Assembly (NCBI GenBank): GCA_018671205.1
Contig: JABHIC010000325.1
Coordinates: 1-7,352 of the forward strand
Length of the DNA stretch: 7,352 nt
Source of the DNA: Gammaproteobacteria bacterium
GTDB lineage: Bacteria > Pseudomonadota > Gammaproteobacteria > GCF-002020875
Direction: 5' to 3'
Of this stretch, positions 5,712-7,352 are shown piece by piece; position 1 is the first letter of the stretch, and the number at the start of each line of letters is the position of its first letter. A program made the translations under genes and the position numbers. The notes beneath the pieces are model-generated. The model searched no databases. It had not been told where the DNA came from and worked only from the letters and a program-made list of their open reading frames with translations.

Positions 5712-6785
5712 CTACGACAGCGCACTGCTAGAACGGCGCTGACGTACCGCCTCTGCAAAAGTTTCCAGCAGTTGTTCCGTTGCCCCCCAGCCAATACAGC
5801 CATCGGTCACACTCTGCCCATAGCGCAGCTCTTTACCATCACCAATATCCTGTCTCCCCTCAACCAGATGACTCTCAACCATCACCCCCATAATCTGCTG
5901 GTTACCGTGGTGGATCTGGTGAGCCACATCCCCCCCAACATCCATCTGTCGACGATAATCTTTACGGCTATTGGCATGGCTAAGATCGACCATTAGACGC
6001 GGATTTTGCCCCGCTCGCTGTAGCTCACCCATCGCATCCTCTACACTCTCTGCATCGTAGTTAGGACGACTATCCCCCCCTCGCAGGATCACATGACAAT
6101 CATCATTCCCGTTCGTGGAGAAAATTGCGGAGTGCCCCTGCTTGGTTACTGATAGAAAGTGGTGGGGTTGTGAGGCGGCCCCAATTCCATCAATGGCAAT
6201 CTGCAATTTACCATCTGTGCCATTCTTGAACCCCACAGGACAGGAGAGACCTGAGGCCAGCTCACGGTGAACCTGGCTCTCTGTGGTACGCGCACCAATG
6301 GCCCCCCAACTGATCAGATCGGCAATGTATTGTGGGGTAATCAGGTCAAGAAATTCTGTTGCTGCTGGCACCCCCAGCTCATTGATCGTTAGTAACACCT
6401 CACGCGCCAGTGCCACCCCTTTATTAATATTGAAGCTCTGATCCAGATCAGGGTCATTAATCAACCCTTTCCAGCCAACACGGGTTCTCGGCTTCTCAAA
6501 ATAGACCCGCATCACCACGACCAGCTCTTTCTCATATTGCTGCTGCAGGGGTCTCAGGCGCTCGGCATACTCCCTCGCTGCAGCCACATCATGAATCGAG
6601 CAAGGGCCAACGACAACCAGCAGGCGGTCGTCATCTCCCTGTAGAATTTTGTGAATTGCCCGACGAGCACTCCAGACAGTCTCTGCCGACTGCACAGTGA
6701 TCTGATGCTGTTGATGTACTGCCTCTGGGGCAGCAACCTCTTGCATCCCTTTGATACGAAGGTCGTCCGTGTTGTGTTGTACCAT
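5712..6785 (-). CDS. 3-deoxy-7-phosphoheptulonate (DAHP) synthase, class I, AroG/AroF/AroH type
   Basis: The enzyme condenses phosphoenolpyruvate with erythrose 4-phosphate to DAHP, the metal-dependent entry step of the shikimate pathway in the cytoplasm. It has 357 residues, the usual length. Landmarks are GPCSIHD (60-66, with metal ligand Cys62), RVYFEKPRT (Arg93, Lys98), GWKGLINDP, GARTTESQVHREL (164-176), GFKNGTDG (Lys187), LSHANS (His270), VESHLVEG (Glu304) and TDGCIGW (Asp328). All metal and substrate residues known from E. coli AroG are present. Pro151 and Ser181, equivalent to AroG Pro150 and Ser180 in the inhibitor-binding region, are also kept, so feedback control by an aromatic amino acid is likely. 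I cannot tell which of Phe, Tyr or Trp, so no isoform symbol is given. The 58-base gap before it could hold its own promoter, but I see no convincing -35/-10 pair. Confidence 0.96.
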   Translation of the reverse strand: MVQHNTDDLRIKGMQEVAAPEAVHQQHQITVQSAETVWSARRAIHKILQGDDDRLLVVVGPCSIHDVAAAREYAERLRPLQQQYEKELVVVMRVYFEKPRTRVGWKGLINDPDLDQSFNINKGVALAREVLLTINELGVPAATEFLDLITPQYIADLISWGAIGARTTESQVHRELASGLSCPVGFKNGTDGKLQIAIDGIGAASQPHHFLSVTKQGHSAIFSTNGNDDCHVILRGGDSRPNYDAESVEDAMGELQRAGQNPRLMVDLSHANSRKDYRRQMDVGGDVAHQIHHGNQQIMGVMVESHLVEGRQDIGDGKELRYGQSVTDGCIGWGATEQLLETFAEAVRQRRSSSALS

Positions 6786-6843
6786 CTCTGCGTCTGCTCC
6801 AACTTACTGATTTTATGTCACCACTTCAATGCTTTCTGTGCAT

Positions 6844-7227
6844 CTACCGATGAAGTTGGGCAGCCTCGGCAATCGTCTCTTTCAACTTAGCCAGCTCAAA
6901 AAATGGCTTCTCATAGTAGGCATACAGCTTTCTCTGGTTACGTTCAGAAAGGTCAATATCAGGCACTGCATGGCCAGAGATCATAATGATGGAGGTTTTT
7001 GCCAACTGACTGTCACTGAGCCGTGTCATGAGCTCATCTCCCGTTGCGCCCAACATACGGAAATCAAGCACCACAACCGTGGGGCTCTCTTGCTCAAATA
7101 ACGCAAGACCATCCTCACCATTGGTTGCAAAGAACAGCTGATAGTCTTGATCCGAGAGTAACTTGGTAAAAAGCTTATGGATCACCACCTCATCATCTAC
7201 AATCAATACCTTAGGTTGATCACTCAT
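6844..7227 (-). CDS. Stand-alone response regulator receiver protein (CheY-like)
   Basis: This is a 127-residue single receiver domain without an output domain. The acidic pair Asp11-Asp12, phospho-acceptor Asp55 (VVVLDFRM), Ser84 (IIMISGHA), Tyr104 and Lys107-Pro108 (YEKPF) are the canonical receiver residues, so it should accept phosphate from a histidine kinase. Its ATG overlaps the stop of the upstream kinase (ATGA), with GAGGAG at 7239-7244, so the two are translated together and are probably cognate. With no DNA-binding or enzymatic domain it may act by protein contact or as a phosphorelay intermediate. Target and signal are unknown. The following aroG-type gene starts 58 bases later; any functional link is unproven. 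Confidence 0.93.
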   Translation of the reverse strand: MSDQPKVLIVDDEVVIHKLFTKLLSDQDYQLFFATNGEDGLALFEQESPTVVVLDFRMLGATGDELMTRLSDSQLAKTSIIMISGHAVPDIDLSERNQRKLYAYYEKPFFELAKLKETIAEAAQLHR

Positions 7228-7352
7228 GCTATTACAGACTCCTCATCGGTCGAAAAATGGATCACAAAACAGACTCCGGAATGTCCGGAACAGGGGTGGT
7301 ACGCAATGGTAGCACCATGTTCGTTAAGCATACCATGAATTTCAGAGAGACC
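7224..7352 (-). CDS. Histidine kinase, C-terminal end only (cut by window edge)
   Basis: The last 42 codons of a gene enter from the window edge. The segment GLSEIHGMLNEHGATIAYH matches the end of a kinase ATPase domain: helix after the G1 box, then EHGGxI-like. GHSGVCFVIHFS resembles the G2 box and final strand (GxGTxFxIxLP). The protein ends DEESVIA and its TGA overlaps the ATG of the response regulator by 4 bases. The catalytic His, the N box and any sensor domain lie outside. The call rests on this short match plus the adjacent receiver gene. Confidence 0.78.
   Translation of the reverse strand, partial: GLSEIHGMLNEHGATIAYHPCSGHSGVCFVIHFSTDEESVIA

Noticed and set aside
6786..6843. Promoter for the DAHP synthase gene (TAAAAT seen on the minus strand)
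   Set aside because: No -35-like hexamer lies at 16-18 bases from it, so I do not call a promoter.

Overview
The window looks like a chromosomal stretch of a Gram-negative bacterium, most likely a gammaproteobacterium. The evidence is the rsmG-parA-parB order, ParA and ParB proteins of chromosomal (Soj/Spo0J) type, and an AroG/AroF/AroH-type DAHP synthase. I cannot name the genus. Every gene I can support is on the minus strand, so transcription runs from high to low coordinates. Genes are tightly packed, and no gap between genes exceeds about 180 bases.

In transcription order the window holds: the last 42 residues of a histidine kinase; a stand-alone receiver protein overlapping it by 4 bases; a class I DAHP synthase (first step of aromatic amino acid synthesis); yidD (membrane protein insertion helper); a 161-bp imperfect palindrome with 20-bp perfect terminal inverted repeats, probably a MITE-like element; a three-gene type B succinate:quinone oxidoreductase operon sdhC-sdhA-sdhB with 1-base and 4-base overlaps; rsmG (16S rRNA m7G527 methyltransferase); parA; and the first 132 codons of parB, cut by the window edge.

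Two themes meet here. yidD, rsmG, parA and parB belong to the origin-proximal cluster that in many Gammaproteobacteria reads rpmH-rnpA-yidD-yidC-mnmE-mnmG-rsmG-parA-parB. Here yidC, mnmE and mnmG are absent between yidD and rsmG, and an sdhCAB operon stands in their place. That operon encodes a one-subunit dihaem cytochrome b anchor, unlike the usual two-subunit sdhCDAB complex of Gammaproteobacteria, so replacement or transfer is plausible.

I see no clearly new multi-gene system. The most notable non-genic signals are: the palindrome, which ends 1 base before the Shine-Dalgarno of sdhC and begins 5 bases after the yidD stop; a perfect four-copy 9-bp in-frame repeat adding (Val-Gly-Ser)4 to SdhA, with related copies in a loop of SdhC; and many 7-8 nt poly-G runs (minus strand) inside conserved genes.
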